A stretch of DNA of 64,000 bases from positions 370,070 through 434,069 of the forward strand of contig NZ_LR735026.1 of assembly GCF_900009265.2 (NCBI RefSeq), given 5' to 3'. Source of the stretch: Planktothrix paucivesiculata PCC 9631 (GTDB taxonomy: Bacteria; Cyanobacteriota; Cyanobacteriia; Cyanobacteriales; Microcoleaceae). Below the pieces are notes generated by a model. It saw nothing but the letters and a program-made list of their open reading frames with translations, was not told the origin of the DNA and did not search any database. How positions within the stretch are numbered: the stretch's first letter is position 1; every line of letters starts with the position of its first letter. The position numbers and the translations under genes are program-made. Positions 35,441 to 45,803 of this stretch are shown piece after piece.

Positions 35441-36388
35441 ATGCGTTCCTATTCTTTAATTGCTCCGGCAAAAATTAACCTTTACTTAGAAATTATCGGC
35501 GATCGCCCCGACGGATATCACGAACTGGCGATGGTACTCCAAAGTATCAGTTTAGCCGATCAAATTGATATTCGATCAATTGGAATTGACACCATTAGTG
35601 TCCGTTGTGATCATGCAGAAGTTCCCAATGATCATACCAATTTAGCCTATCGGGCGGCGGCCTTATTAACTCAACAATTCCCCGAAGCCATGGCACAATT
35701 TGGGGGAGTAGAAATTAACATCAAAAAAAATATTCCCATTGCCGCCGGGTTAGCCGGAGGTTCCACCGATGCAGCCGCGGTTTTGGTCGGTTTAGATCTA
35801 ATGTGGCAATTGGGCTTAACTCAAAGCGAATTAGAAGTATTAGGGGCTCAAATTGGTTCCGATGTTCCCTTTTGTATTCAAGGAGGAACGGCCTTAGCTA
35901 CCGGACGGGGGGAACAACTTTCTCCCCTCAAAAATTTAGATCATTTGTATGTAGTTTTAGCTAAATATCGGAACTTGGGAATTTCTACGATTTGGGCTTA
36001 TAAAACCTATCGTCAACAGTTTAGCCAAACCTATATTTCCCAAGCTCAAGATTTAGAAACCCGTCAACACCGAGTCCATTCCGGGCCGATGGTTTCTGCT
36101 ATTATGCACGCAGACGGCGCAACCATTGGTCAATTACTGCACAATGATTTAGAAAAAGTCGCCTTACCCGAACATCCTCAAGTATTGGAACTGCGAGAGG
36201 CTTTTGAGTCCCAGGGCGTTTTGGGAACGATGATGTCCGGTTCCGGGCCAACGGTTTTCGCCTTAACCGCATCTGAAGCCGAAGCCCTACGGGTTTTAGA
36301 AGCAGTTAAAACCCAAATTGCCAACCCAGAATTAGAGTTTTGGACAGCAAAATTTGTCTCCACTGGTATTCGTTTAGCCCAATCATAA
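35441..36388 (+). CDS. ispE: 4-diphosphocytidyl-2-C-methyl-D-erythritol kinase
   Basis: A 315-residue GHMP kinase of the MEP isoprenoid pathway, phosphorylating CDP-ME at the 2-hydroxyl. The N-terminal APAKINLYLEIIGDRPDGYHEL is specific for IspE. The ATP-binding loop is PIAAGLAGGSTDAAAVL near residue 107, and the C-terminal MMSGSGPTVFAL is the third GHMP motif. The length is usual. It lies between rsmA and the DUF3082 gene, whose start follows three bases after the stop. Confidence 0.97.
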   Translation: MRSYSLIAPAKINLYLEIIGDRPDGYHELAMVLQSISLADQIDIRSIGIDTISVRCDHAEVPNDHTNLAYRAAALLTQQFPEAMAQFGGVEINIKKNIPIAAGLAGGSTDAAAVLVGLDLMWQLGLTQSELEVLGAQIGSDVPFCIQGGTALATGRGEQLSPLKNLDHLYVVLAKYRNLGISTIWAYKTYRQQFSQTYISQAQDLETRQHRVHSGPMVSAIMHADGATIGQLLHNDLEKVALPEHPQVLELREAFESQGVLGTMMSGSGPTVFALTASEAEALRVLEAVKTQIANPELEFWTAKFVSTGIRLAQS

Positions 36389-36391
36389 ACC

Positions 36392-36727
36392 ATGACTAAA
36401 ACTACTCCTAAAACCTCCGAAATTTCCTCAACAACGGAATCAGTTAATTTATTTCGTTGTCTGAGTAATGCGGGAATTTATGCGGCCATTGCCTTCGGTT
36501 TGTATAATTTAACCTATGCAATGTCTGGAAAATTTGCCGCCAAACCGATTCATTCTCAGAATTTTACCGCCATCCAAATGTCCGCCGCCGTTCGGACTTT
36601 GGTGCTGGGTTTATTTACCATGGGAACGATTTTATTTACTTTTCTGGCGGTCGGATTAATTGGGTTAGCATTATACGTTAGTATTCAACGATTAATTAAA
36701 CCTAATATTCCTTCGTCTAATAGTTAA
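36392..36727 (+). CDS. DUF3082 family small membrane protein
   Basis: 111 residues with two hydrophobic segments (about 33-50 and 70-98) joined by a polar loop (GKFAAKPIHSQNFTAIQMSA). The layout and position right after ispE match cyanobacterial DUF3082 proteins as I recall them. Start ATG is three bases after the ispE stop, so it is translationally linked. No function is established; thylakoid or plasma membrane location is an inference. Confidence 0.8.
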   Translation: MTKTTPKTSEISSTTESVNLFRCLSNAGIYAAIAFGLYNLTYAMSGKFAAKPIHSQNFTAIQMSAAVRTLVLGLFTMGTILFTFLAVGLIGLALYVSIQRLIKPNIPSSNS

Positions 36728-36733
36728 AAAACC

Positions 36734-36818
36734 GTAGTGAGGCGTTCACGCCTCTAATCTAAGCCCGGTCGGGCTTACTACCGTAGTATATTTTAGGGAG
36801 CGAGGACGCTCTCACTAC
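36734..36818. repeat. Palindromic intergenic repeat (GTAGTGAG...CTCACTAC)
   Basis: Terminal inverted repeats GTAGTGAG (36734) and CTCACTAC (36811) enclose three smaller hairpins (GAGGCGTTCACGCCTC, AAGCCCGGTCGGGCTT and GAGCGAGGACGCTC). The outer arm plus one inner hairpin recur at 49120-49140. It is MITE-like and non-coding. The rest of the 285-base gap up to the WD40 gene shows nothing clear. Confidence 0.8.
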
Positions 36819-37012
36819 AGATCGGTTGAAATTAATTTGGGAAAGAAAATAGAGCCTATTGACAAACTTTCAAACGTTCTCGCTCATCTGGACGATTAAC
36901 AAAGTAACTTGATAACCAATTTTACAAGGTATTCTGACATCAAGGAAGGGTGAATTAACAGGGGCGAATCTCTGAGTATTTACTGTTGAGAATGTCGTCT
37001 AAAAACGTTATT

Positions 37013-40000
37013 TCACTCAACTCCTAACCATGCTTTCCCCCGTTCTATTAATTCTTCTAAACTTTCAAACGGCCAAAATCGTACTATTCCATCTTCATAA
37101 GCTGCAACAATGTTTTTCCCATCAAGCGTAAAACAGACACCTAAAACAGAACTATCCAACTCAATAAAATCAGGTTCCCCTTCTAACAAATTGCCCTTAT
37201 ATCCCCGAAAATCTGCTAACAAATTGCCCTGTAAATCCCAAACTTTAACGGTTCCATCATGTGAACCAGTAGTTAGGTATTGACCATCAGGGCTAAATGC
37301 CAGACTATATATCATGTTACTATGACCCGTAAATTCGGCTAATTCCTGACCCTGTAAATCCCACAGTTTTACAGTTTTATCCTCAGAAGTTGTAGCTAAA
37401 AACTGACCATCAGGACTAAAACATACACTCGTTACTATATCAGAATGACCTGGAAATTTGGCTAATTTCTTTCCCTGTAAATCCCAAAGTCTAGCAGTTT
37501 CCCACCCGTAACCAGTTACTAGAAACTGACTATTAGGACTAAAACATACACTCATTACCTCACCATAATCATCCTCAAACTTTTTTAATAATTCCCGCCT
37601 ATGTAAATCCCAAAGTGTGGCAGTTCCATCACCGCAACCAATAGCTAAAAACTCACCATTAGGACTAAAAGACACACTCATTATCCAGTCAGAATAACCT
37701 GTAAAAGTATGCAATTCTTGTCCTTGTAAATTCCATAGTTTGGCAGTTTTATCATCTGAACCCGTAGCTATATATTTACCATTAGGACTAAATGCCACAC
37801 TCCTTACTATGTCAGAATGCCCTGTTGTAAAGGTGACTAATTCCTGTCCCTGTAAATTCCACAGTTTCGCTGTTTCGCCAGAAATTGTTACTAGAGTCTT
37901 AGCATCAGAACTAAATGCCATACAATATAACAAGCCATTTATTGTGAAAGTGACTAATTCCTGCCCCTGTAAATCCCACAGTTTTGCTGTTTCATCATTA
38001 GAGGCAGTAGCCAGATATTTACCATTAGGACTAAACGCCACAGTGGATACCCAAGCTAAATGACCTGTGAAGCTAACTAATTTCTGTGGTTGTAAATAAT
38101 CCCGCAGTTTAGCTGTTCCGTCAGAGCAAGCGGTAGCAACATACTTACTATCAGGACTAAATGTTATACTTCTTACTGCACTTACCCCACTGAAATATTC
38201 CAAACACGAGGCAAACAGTTGACCCTGCAAATCCCATAGTTTCGCTCTTCCGTCACCAGAAGCGGTAGCAATATACTTACCATCAGGACTAAACACCACA
38301 CTCATTATCAAAGCACAATGACCTGTGAACTTAACTAATTCTTGTCCTTGTAAATTCCATAGTTTTGCTGTTCTATCACCAGAAGCGGTAGCAAGATACT
38401 TACCATCAGGACTAAATGCTATACTCGTTACTCTTTGAGAATGACCTGTGAAGGTAATTAATTCTTGCCCCTGTAAATTCCACAGTTTTGCTGTTCTATC
38501 ATCAGAAGCGGTAGCGAGATAGTTTCCATTCGGACTAAATGCTACACTTGTTACTCTTTGAGAATGACCTGTGAAGGTGATTAATTCTTGCCCCTGTAAA
38601 TCCCACAGTTTCGCTGTTCCATCATAGGAAGCAGTAGCAAGAAACTCCCCATTCGGACTAAAAACCACACTCATTACCCAACCAGAATGACCAATGAAAG
38701 TAATTAATTCTTGCCCTTGTAAATCCCACAGTTTTGCTGTTCCATCATCAGACGCAGTAGCAAGAAATTCCCCATTCGGACTAAAATCTACACTTCTGAC
38801 TCCGCGAGAATGACCTGTGAATTTGCGATTTTGACGAATTTTGCTAAGGATTTGTTGAAGGGTATGACTGGAACTACTAGCAGGTGGCTTATTTAGGAGA
38901 TCAGGTTCATCTTGTGCTAATTCTCGCCAGTTGTACAAGAGGCGTTTTAAATCTTCCCCTATCTTAATGGCATCTTGTAATACTTGGAGTTTATCAATAT
39001 TCCTATTAAATAATGTTAATACTTCTACTCCTGCTAATTCAATTTTAGTTGACTTAAGAGAAAGTTGAATAATTTTTTTTGCTTTTTCTTTCCCCTGTTT
39101 CAGTTGTTGGCGATCATAGTCTCGACTAGCATTCAAAAAATCTTGATCCTCATCACTTAATCGTTTTGTTTCTTCTTCTTTCAAAGCTTTTTCGAGAATT
39201 TCTCCACTTAACAATTGTTCGGTATCAGTTCGTCCTGACTTTAACCAAGCCACTAAGTTCTCATGATAAAACTTTCGCTGGTTAGCCAGTTCTTGTTCTA
39301 TCCAACTCAAATTAAAAACTTCTTGATAAATTCGATTATAAACCTGCAAACAACCATTTTTTTTAACAACTAACCCAGATAACTGAAGTTTAATTTGATC
39401 ATAGCTATTATCTGCTTTTAGGGTTTGGGTAAAAGAACTGATAAGCTGTTGATAGATTTCCAATAGTCGGCTAGTGTATGCTTCATCCTTGAGAATGCGA
39501 TCACGAATGGTTCTAAGATGTTCAGGATTATCATTAGTCTCCCAATTCTCAATCATTGTAGATTGCACTAACTCATCAACATTATGATTAGGAACTTCTA
39601 AAATTTTATCGAATACTAACTTACAAAGCTTTTGAGTTAAAAATGGCTGTCCTCCTGTCCAATCTAAAACAGATTTTAAAACATTTTCAGGATCATCAAC
39701 AACTTTAGCTATTCCATTAATTAAAGATTTCTTCGCTTCTTCAAATTCAAAACCTTTTAACTCAATAGCTTGACCAATATTAAAAGGAGTGCGTGTTTTA
39801 TCTTGAATCAAATCAGAAGGCGTTGCAACTCCTAACAAACAAAATGTTAAACGGTTATAATCTGAATTATTCACTCGTTGATTGTAGCAATATCGAATAA
39901 AAGCAAAAAAGTCGTCGGTAGAAAAGCTACAATTTAGAACACTGTCAATTTCATCAATAAAAATAATAATATTTTGAGAAACTGATTTTAATAAAAACTC

Positions 40001-40393
40001 CTCAAATAACTCTCCAAGCCTTTGAATTGGCGAAATAAAATTACTACTATTCCACCACTCTCGCCAGTTAAGCTGACTAGGAAGGCGGAAAGTTCTCATA
40101 ATTCGATAGACAATTCCTGTATACCATTGTTCAGGAGAAACTTGATTACTGCCAATACCTGTTAAGTCAATTTCTACACAAGCAAAACCTTCTTTTTGTA
40201 ATCTGTACATTGTTCTAACTCGTAAGCTAGATTTTCCCATCTGCCGAGAGTTCAGAACATAACAAAATTTTCCAGCTTTTAAACTTTCATAAAGTTCTGT
40301 ATCTGCTTGTCTAACGACATAGGTGGGATCATTAACAGTTAAACTTCCCCCTAAAGTGTATTCATCATTGAATGAAATTGGCTGATTACTCAT
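37013..40393 (-). CDS. AAA-like NTPase with 14 WD40 repeats
   Basis: 1126 residues. Residues 15-390 are an AAA-like STAND-type domain (PF14516) with P-loop NSRQMGKSS near 49-57 and Walker [11 protein letters not shown] near 143. A helical linker spans about 390-525. Fourteen WD40 repeats follow ([31 protein letters not shown]), enough for two seven-bladed propellers. Blades 6, 8, 10, 11 and 14 are degenerate. Such proteins are ligand-sensing NTPases; many sit in conflict or regulatory loci. The upstream HTH/AAA gene ends three bases before this start, so they form an operon. Ligand and output are unknown. Confidence 0.9.
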   Translation of the reverse strand: MSNQPISFNDEYTLGGSLTVNDPTYVVRQADTELYESLKAGKFCYVLNSRQMGKSSLRVRTMYRLQKEGFACVEIDLTGIGSNQVSPEQWYTGIVYRIMRTFRLPSQLNWREWWNSSNFISPIQRLGELFEEFLLKSVSQNIIIFIDEIDSVLNCSFSTDDFFAFIRYCYNQRVNNSDYNRLTFCLLGVATPSDLIQDKTRTPFNIGQAIELKGFEFEEAKKSLINGIAKVVDDPENVLKSVLDWTGGQPFLTQKLCKLVFDKILEVPNHNVDELVQSTMIENWETNDNPEHLRTIRDRILKDEAYTSRLLEIYQQLISSFTQTLKADNSYDQIKLQLSGLVVKKNGCLQVYNRIYQEVFNLSWIEQELANQRKFYHENLVAWLKSGRTDTEQLLSGEILEKALKEEETKRLSDEDQDFLNASRDYDRQQLKQGKEKAKKIIQLSLKSTKIELAGVEVLTLFNRNIDKLQVLQDAIKIGEDLKRLLYNWRELAQDEPDLLNKPPASSSSHTLQQILSKIRQNRKFTGHSRGVRSVDFSPNGEFLATASDDGTAKLWDLQGQELITFIGHSGWVMSVVFSPNGEFLATASYDGTAKLWDLQGQELITFTGHSQRVTSVAFSPNGNYLATASDDRTAKLWNLQGQELITFTGHSQRVTSIAFSPDGKYLATASGDRTAKLWNLQGQELVKFTGHCALIMSVVFSPDGKYIATASGDGRAKLWDLQGQLFASCLEYFSGVSAVRSITFSPDSKYVATACSDGTAKLRDYLQPQKLVSFTGHLAWVSTVAFSPNGKYLATASNDETAKLWDLQGQELVTFTINGLLYCMAFSSDAKTLVTISGETAKLWNLQGQELVTFTTGHSDIVRSVAFSPNGKYIATGSDDKTAKLWNLQGQELHTFTGYSDWIMSVSFSPNGEFLAIGCGDGTATLWDLHRRELLKKFEDDYGEVMSVCFSPNSQFLVTGYGWETARLWDLQGKKLAKFPGHSDIVTSVCFSPDGQFLATTSEDKTVKLWDLQGQELAEFTGHSNMIYSLAFSPDGQYLTTGSHDGTVKVWDLQGNLLADFRGYKGNLLEGEPDFIELDSSVLGVCFTLDGKNIVAAYEDGIVRFWPFESLEELIERGKAWLGVE

Positions 40394-40396
40394 TTT

Positions 40397-41629
40397 TTAT
40401 AACCTTTCTTTAAAATATAAGCGATATAAATTACAGCGAGGTGTCACATGATTCCCTTCCTTAGCAACTAACCCTAAGCTATCCAACTTAAAGGCAAGTT
40501 CATCATCAATTCTGACAGGTTGATCAGCCCCTAATACCATTTTAAAAGCTGCTGCTAATTCTACACTTTGTTTAAGAGTATCACTAATATCTCTGAGATA
40601 ATTTGTATAAATTCCTGCATTGGTCGGAGCAGTTTCTAGCAATTCTGCTATTGTTAAATCTGGATTAGCTTCTATCTGCTCAAACATTTGCCGAACTAGA
40701 TAGGGATGACCGTCTACCATATTCATCAACCTGCTAACTGTATTAGAATCAACAGCAATACCATATCGTCGAGATAAATCTTGAACTTGCTCCGTGTTAA
40801 ATCCTCGTAATTCGATAGACTTTCCAACATTGAAAGGGGAGTTATTAATGCTTAATTTTGGATAATTTGAAGTAGAATAAGCAATTACAAATTTTACTTG
40901 CTGCCATAATTCATTAGTTTTTGCAGTTTCATACCAAGACCGTAATAATCCAAATAAATCGGTCGAGATAGTTTCTAAATGAAAAACTCGATCTACATTA
41001 TCTAATCCTAAAACAAGAGGAAATTCTAAATGAGATAATATATAATCTTCCAAATAATATGTACAATTATCTTTGCTTCCTATAGTTTCATCCCAAAGAT
41101 CAGCCAAGGAATGATTTAAGTTTAACGAGCGAGTTACAGCTATATAAAGAGAACGTAGTAATTTATCAATATTGGTAATTTCATCTTCCTGAAGTTGGAG
41201 TAAATTCCAGTTAGCAGTTTTATAACCTTGTTTTTTAGCTTCTTCAAAAATCTGAGTCATTAATAAGGTTTTTCCCATTTGCTTCGATGCTCTAATCCTT
41301 AGTAAAGAACCAGGTTTTAAAATTTCTTGATAACAAATCGTTTCAATCGGAGGACGTTCAATATAAAACCCAGATGGTACTAAACCTAACTCTTGCCCTA
41401 TTTCTAGTAAACCCTCCCGTCTTGAATGACGTTCATCACTATGATCCTTATCTGTACCAATATTAAAATCATTGCCTAAGTTTTCAATCTGTTTTCTAAC
41501 GGTACTTGGTGTTATTCCCATAGCGTCAGCAATTTCAGGATCGGTTTTTCCTTCGCACATCAAGCAGAATACTTGTTTACGTTTGTCAGGTAACTCATTA
41601 AATATCTGCGATGGGTCTTTTTGTCTCAT
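40397..41629 (-). CDS. HTH regulator fused to AAA-like NTPase domain
   Basis: 410 residues. Residues 8-50 are a helix-turn-helix (LPDKRKQVFCLMCEGKTDPE, then ADAMGITPSTVRKQI), similar to LuxR-type or VMAP-type N-terminal HTHs. Residues 85-400 are an AAA-like domain of the same type as in the WD40 and GGDEF proteins: P-loop RASKQMGKTLL near 114-124, Walker B LVLGLDNVDRVF, and the closing segment KLDSLGLVAKEGNHVTPRC. It probably binds DNA in a nucleotide-dependent way. It is the first gene of an operon with the WD40 gene, and faces a PLD-like gene across a 162-base palindromic region. Confidence 0.87.
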   Translation of the reverse strand: MRQKDPSQIFNELPDKRKQVFCLMCEGKTDPEIADAMGITPSTVRKQIENLGNDFNIGTDKDHSDERHSRREGLLEIGQELGLVPSGFYIERPPIETICYQEILKPGSLLRIRASKQMGKTLLMTQIFEEAKKQGYKTANWNLLQLQEDEITNIDKLLRSLYIAVTRSLNLNHSLADLWDETIGSKDNCTYYLEDYILSHLEFPLVLGLDNVDRVFHLETISTDLFGLLRSWYETAKTNELWQQVKFVIAYSTSNYPKLSINNSPFNVGKSIELRGFNTEQVQDLSRRYGIAVDSNTVSRLMNMVDGHPYLVRQMFEQIEANPDLTIAELLETAPTNAGIYTNYLRDISDTLKQSVELAAAFKMVLGADQPVRIDDELAFKLDSLGLVAKEGNHVTPRCNLYRLYFKERL

Positions 41630-41687
41630 ACATAGTATCCATTATTAGTGAGCATTTTTAGTATATCAATTAGCCTTTACACAAGCC

Positions 41688-41715
41688 ATACACAAAATTA
41701 ATCTAATTTGTGTAT
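41688..41715. promoter_or_regulatory. Candidate operator between divergent HTH-AAA and PLD genes
   Basis: A near-perfect palindrome, ATACACAAAATTA at 41688-41700 and TAATTTGTGTAT at 41704-41715 (one extra base in the left arm), sits in the 162-base divergent region. TTACACAA at 41678 repeats part of the left arm. Its position fits autoregulation by the HTH gene and shared control of both directions. Confidence 0.5.
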
Positions 41716-41791
41716 AAATTGATTATTCTTGTCCATTCGGTGTGTAGGACTACCTATGCAAATATAAAAATGTTCATAACGAGGAATAAAT

Positions 41792-42607
41792 ATGTTTCTA
41801 CCCAACAGCTACGATTATTCTAATTTACCTAACCGTAAAACACCCTCTCTTGATCTGCGTAGCTTGTCACAACTTGACACCCGTTTAGCTCACTGTCAAA
41901 ACTGCTATGCGATTCACCCCAGCTTACAACGAAACCAACAAAAACAAATTTTCTGCCAAACTTGCGGAATTCAATATATTGTCAATAGTCCTGAACCTGC
42001 AAAAGTAATTCAAGCTTATTTCCGAGATAAAAATCTCTACTTTAATGATAATGACTTTGATATTGAGCAATATAAAAAATTAGGAGCGATCGCACAACGC
42101 CTTAATACTGACGCCAATTATCCCCTCATGGCAGGTTTATTAAAAGCAATGAGTCTGGCTAAAAGGTTTATCCATTTTATCAGTCTGGGGATTAGTCATC
42201 AATTTCTGGGAGCATTAAAAACAGTATCCCAAGGGATTCCAGTGAAAGGTATTGTTTCGTTAACCTCTAGTCAAACCTATCAATTACCCGAATTATCCAA
42301 CTACACCCATGAAAGCCCAAACTTAGAGATTAAACCGATGTGTGAAACTATTTTTAACTGGGATAGAATTCCCCATCAAAAACTAATTGTTATCGATGGA
42401 TTAATAGCCTTTAAAGGCAGTGCAAATCTGACCTTGACAGCTTGGCGAAAAGCCGAAAAAAATTTAGAAGAAATTGAAGTGATCACCAATATGGATGAAG
42501 TTATTTATCTCCATAATCGCTATTTTTCACCCGTTTGGGCTGATTTTAGTTCGGATGGAAAAGCCATTATTATTGATCACGATAATCTTGAGGATATGGC
42601 AGCTTAA
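41792..42607 (+). CDS. Zinc-ribbon plus phospholipase D-like (PLD) domain protein
   Basis: 271 residues. The N-terminal part has CQNC and CQTC, two pairs of cysteines about 20 apart, a zinc ribbon. The C-terminal half is a PLD-type domain with one HKD motif: HQKLIVIDG with H-x-K-x4-D, followed by FKGSANLTLTAW. Single-HKD proteins usually dimerise to form one active site and include nucleases. AGGA precedes the ATG at 8-base spacing. It is divergent from the HTH-AAA/WD40-AAA operon. It may be a nuclease effector of that locus; this is inference, as substrate and activity are unknown. Confidence 0.8.
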   Translation: MFLPNSYDYSNLPNRKTPSLDLRSLSQLDTRLAHCQNCYAIHPSLQRNQQKQIFCQTCGIQYIVNSPEPAKVIQAYFRDKNLYFNDNDFDIEQYKKLGAIAQRLNTDANYPLMAGLLKAMSLAKRFIHFISLGISHQFLGALKTVSQGIPVKGIVSLTSSQTYQLPELSNYTHESPNLEIKPMCETIFNWDRIPHQKLIVIDGLIAFKGSANLTLTAWRKAEKNLEEIEVITNMDEVIYLHNRYFSPVWADFSSDGKAIIIDHDNLEDMAA

Positions 42608-42785
42608 AAAACATCAATTCCTGTAGGGGTAACGCGCACGTTGCCCCCAAAATATCGGTTCAAAAAGTAATCATTTTCAACTTGTTGGGTGAGTGAGTAA
42701 GTTAACCTGTTCTTCTGATTATTAAGTTAATATTCTCACCCACCTAACTCAAAACTCATGATACAATTTGTTGATATCCTCTGAA

Positions 42786-43745
42786 TTATTTAAACTTAAT
42801 CCGATTAATTTGATTCTGTAACTCCTCAATTTGTCGGCGTAAATCATCGACTTCATCTTGAGATTTTTCTGCTTTCACATTAACCGACCCTTCCGTGGTG
42901 GCTTGTTGATATTCACCCGCACGAATTTTACGATATTCGACCGAATCATGCCACTCTTTTAGATATTGAATGCGTTCAACCGGAAAGGGGTGACTTAACA
43001 TCATGCCCTGACCTCCATTGTACAATAAAAACTTATAAACTTGATTCAAACCATCTTGATCTAAATCTCGATATTGTTCCGATTGACGAATAAATTCATC
43101 TAAACTACATTCGTGAGCATATTTTGTACTAACTCCCGCTAATTGCATCATGGATTTCATCACACATTTGAGATCATCCGTTACCAATAATGCCGCCCGG
43201 TCTGCGGATAATTCGGCTTTTCTGCGCCATTCATAAAAGGCATAAATTAAGCCACTATTAACTAAATTTCCCAACCCAAAAGTTAATTCCCCAATCATGG
43301 AAGCCACACCCATCGCCCAAATTGACATCTGATTTAGAATCGGATGACCACATTTAATATGTCCTAATTCATGGGCTAAAACCGCTCTTAATTCAGCTTC
43401 ATCGACTAAATCTAAAAGACCCGTATTTACAATAATATAGGGGTGTTCCTGTCCGAGAGCATAGCTATTAACCAGAGGATTTTGAGAGACAAATAAACCC
43501 GGTTCGGGAATAATATCTAAATCTCTAACACATTCTCGAAAAAGATGATAAATACTTGCATATTGTCTTGGCCCAACTTGCAAAGCATTTCCCATCAAGT
43601 AAACATATTGAGGACGTTCATAGACAAATTCGACAAATTTACTGGCAATTAAATCAAAGCCTGGAACACTTCTTAAAGCAACTTCTGCTTCTCTGTCCAG
43701 GGGATGACGGAAGGCTTCGCTAGAAATTCCGGTGTAAGTTGGCAT
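42786..43745 (-). CDS. M48 family zinc metallopeptidase
   Basis: 319 residues. The HExxH zinc motif is VLAHELGHIKCGH near residue 122, with the third ligand in the downstream ELSADRAAL. A hydrophobic segment (SIWAMGVASMIGELTFGLGNLV) follows the motif and may contact the membrane, as in M48 peptidases such as HtpX and YggG. The C-terminal 35 residues are a coiled coil (DDLRRQIEELQNQINRIKF). There is no signal peptide. Roles in this family include membrane protein quality control. The gene is divergent from the CpcT-like lipoprotein gene. Confidence 0.9.
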   Translation of the reverse strand: MPTYTGISSEAFRHPLDREAEVALRSVPGFDLIASKFVEFVYERPQYVYLMGNALQVGPRQYASIYHLFRECVRDLDIIPEPGLFVSQNPLVNSYALGQEHPYIIVNTGLLDLVDEAELRAVLAHELGHIKCGHPILNQMSIWAMGVASMIGELTFGLGNLVNSGLIYAFYEWRRKAELSADRAALLVTDDLKCVMKSMMQLAGVSTKYAHECSLDEFIRQSEQYRDLDQDGLNQVYKFLLYNGGQGMMLSHPFPVERIQYLKEWHDSVEYRKIRAGEYQQATTEGSVNVKAEKSQDEVDDLRRQIEELQNQINRIKFK

Positions 43746-43818
43746 AATAATAATTTACAGGTTATGTTAATACAATGTTTGGAAGCACTAAAGGATTGAC
43801 TCAGTTTTGGATATTCCG

Positions 43819-44481
43819 ATGATCAAACTATCTTCTGTTTCTATTTTAGGGCTTATTTTTATTTTGAGTGGATGCAGGACTCAAACTGATCCAATGCAAG
43901 GTCATATTCAGCAAGTCACCTCATATTTAACGGGTATAATGGAGACTTCAGCCCAAGCTAAGGCGATTCCTGACGCGCCCAGTGTTCGGATGACTACTTG
44001 TGAGGTAAAATTGAAGAATACAGATAGTTCTGTTCAACATTCTAAAGGAGTTTTTCTCTATCAAGAACAAGCCTTAACTCGTAATTTATCTAAACCCTAT
44101 CGTCAGAGAGTTTTAAATATTTTACCCAGTATCGATAAAAATAGTATTGAGTCTGTCAGTTTTAAACCTATTAATTCTACAAATTGGATCGGTTTGTGTC
44201 AGAAACCTTTATCAGAACGGCTGATCAGTGTTCAAGAAATAGAGAACGTCAATTGTAGTGTATTTTTAAAACCCGTGGGGACTCAATATATCGGTGAAAC
44301 TCAACCAGAAGGCTGTGTTACTAATCTTAAAGGGGCGGTTAAAGTCACCAATAGGATTAAGTTAGATGAAAAGGGGATGGAAACTCAAGATCGGGGCTTT
44401 GATGCCCAAGGAAAACAGGTCTGGGGGGCAAAAAATCGTCCCTATCAATATCAGAAAATAGAGGTTAAATCTCAATTTTGA
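43819..44481 (+). CDS. CpcT/CpeT-like lipoprotein
   Basis: About 220 residues. The N-terminus MIKLSSVSILGLIFILSGCR is a lipoprotein signal ending in the lipobox LSGC. The body resembles the CpcT/CpeT chromophore-lyase family: EQALTRNLSKPYRQRVLNI, GCVTNLKGAVKVTN and DRGFDAQGKQVWGAKNRPYQYQK. Canonical CpcT lyases attach phycocyanobilin to phycobiliproteins in the cytoplasm. A lipid-anchored copy would be periplasmic, so it probably has another role. A TTG at 43807 gives four more residues, but I prefer the ATG because it makes a cleaner lipoprotein signal. Confidence 0.75.
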   Translation: MIKLSSVSILGLIFILSGCRTQTDPMQGHIQQVTSYLTGIMETSAQAKAIPDAPSVRMTTCEVKLKNTDSSVQHSKGVFLYQEQALTRNLSKPYRQRVLNILPSIDKNSIESVSFKPINSTNWIGLCQKPLSERLISVQEIENVNCSVFLKPVGTQYIGETQPEGCVTNLKGAVKVTNRIKLDEKGMETQDRGFDAQGKQVWGAKNRPYQYQKIEVKSQF

Positions 44482-44531
44482 ATTTAAAATTATTGGAAAT
44501 ACAGTTCCTAGCATCTACATAAAAAAATACA

Positions 44532-45713
44532 ATGATAGAACGACTAAAATTAGTTTTAATTCCTACTTTAAAAGTCAAAAAAATATCAAATCATCAAGTT
44601 ATTATTAGTCAAAAATTTATAGATGGTGTTCTTGAATATCAAAAATATTGGTCTGGTTCAATAGTGGTTTTTATCGAAGAAGATAAAACTTTAAACAATG
44701 ATCTTAGCAATACATTAATTGATATTAATAAAATGCCTTTTAAAATAGAAGTATGTGATTTGGATTTCATACAAAAACATCAAGATTTATATAATAATTC
44801 ATTTTTCTTAATTAGTGCAGGTTTTAGACAAAATCAGATTAGTAAAATTTGTAAACTACATAATATTCCCTGTATTTATATCACTGAATACAGCTTAAAA
44901 ACTCGCATCCAGATTATTAATGCTACGACTCAGAATCCGATTTTAAGATTGAGAAGATATGCTTGGGAGGTTTCTCAAGAATTAAAGCAAAGAAAGGCGA
45001 TCGCGATCGCTAATGGAGTTCAGTGTAATGGTGTTCCTACCTATCAATCTTATCATAAAATTAATCCCAATCCCTTCCTTTTCTTTGATACTAGAATTGC
45101 CGAAGATATGATAATTAGTAGTGATAATTTAATGGCAAGAACTTCTGAGTGTTTGAAAAAAAATCCTCTACGGTTAATATTTTCTGGACGTTTAATTAAA
45201 ATCAAAGGTACGGATCATTTACTCTCAGTTGCTGAACATCTTAAACAGCTTGGGGTTCAATTTGAGATGTTTATTTGTGGAGATGGAGAACAGAAAGAAA
45301 CCCTGGAAAAACAGATTATTCAAAAGGGACTTTCTGATTCTGTTAAAATGCTAGGAGTTTTAGAATTCAAAACAGAACTTGTTCCTTTTATTCAGAAAAA
45401 TATTGATTTATTTATCTGTTGTCATCTTCAAGGAGATCCGTCCTGTACTTATTTAGAAACCATGAGTTGTGGTGTTCCCATTATCGGGTATGATAATGAG
45501 GCTTTTGTGGGAGTTGTGAATCAATCCCAGGCGGGTTGGTTGGTAAAAATGAATCGACCAGATTTATTAGCCGAAAAAATTGCCGAATTAAACCAAAATC
45601 GAGAATTAATTGTTGCTGAATCCTACAAATCCCTGGAATTTGCCAAACAACATACTTTTGAAAAAACCTTTCAACGCCGGATTAATCATATTCAAGAAAT
45701 AGCAGCTACTTAA
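44532..45713 (+). CDS. Glycosyltransferase family 4-like
   Basis: 393 residues of GT-B fold. The C-terminal domain shows the GT4 pattern: LIFSGRLIKIKGTDHLLSVA for the sugar-nucleotide domain, FICGDGEQKETLEKQI, and LETMSCGVPIIGYDNEAFVG, where the acidic residue binds the donor. The N-terminal half is poorly conserved. It adjoins a GT61-like gene on the same strand 90 bases downstream; both likely act on a cell-surface glycan. The acceptor and product are unknown. Confidence 0.83.
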   Translation: MIERLKLVLIPTLKVKKISNHQVIISQKFIDGVLEYQKYWSGSIVVFIEEDKTLNNDLSNTLIDINKMPFKIEVCDLDFIQKHQDLYNNSFFLISAGFRQNQISKICKLHNIPCIYITEYSLKTRIQIINATTQNPILRLRRYAWEVSQELKQRKAIAIANGVQCNGVPTYQSYHKINPNPFLFFDTRIAEDMIISSDNLMARTSECLKKNPLRLIFSGRLIKIKGTDHLLSVAEHLKQLGVQFEMFICGDGEQKETLEKQIIQKGLSDSVKMLGVLEFKTELVPFIQKNIDLFICCHLQGDPSCTYLETMSCGVPIIGYDNEAFVGVVNQSQAGWLVKMNRPDLLAEKIAELNQNRELIVAESYKSLEFAKQHTFEKTFQRRINHIQEIAAT

Positions 45714-45803
45714 ACAGTTTTATGTTAGATTATACGGTAACTATAATTGATAATTTAATCTCAACTCAGAAGAATTTAAAAAATAGTATTTTATCGAAAT
45801 TAT

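Noticed and set aside
37740-38063. Plus-strand frame opposite the WD40 repeats
   Set aside because: Antisense shadow kept open by WD40 repeat periodicity; no independent gene features.
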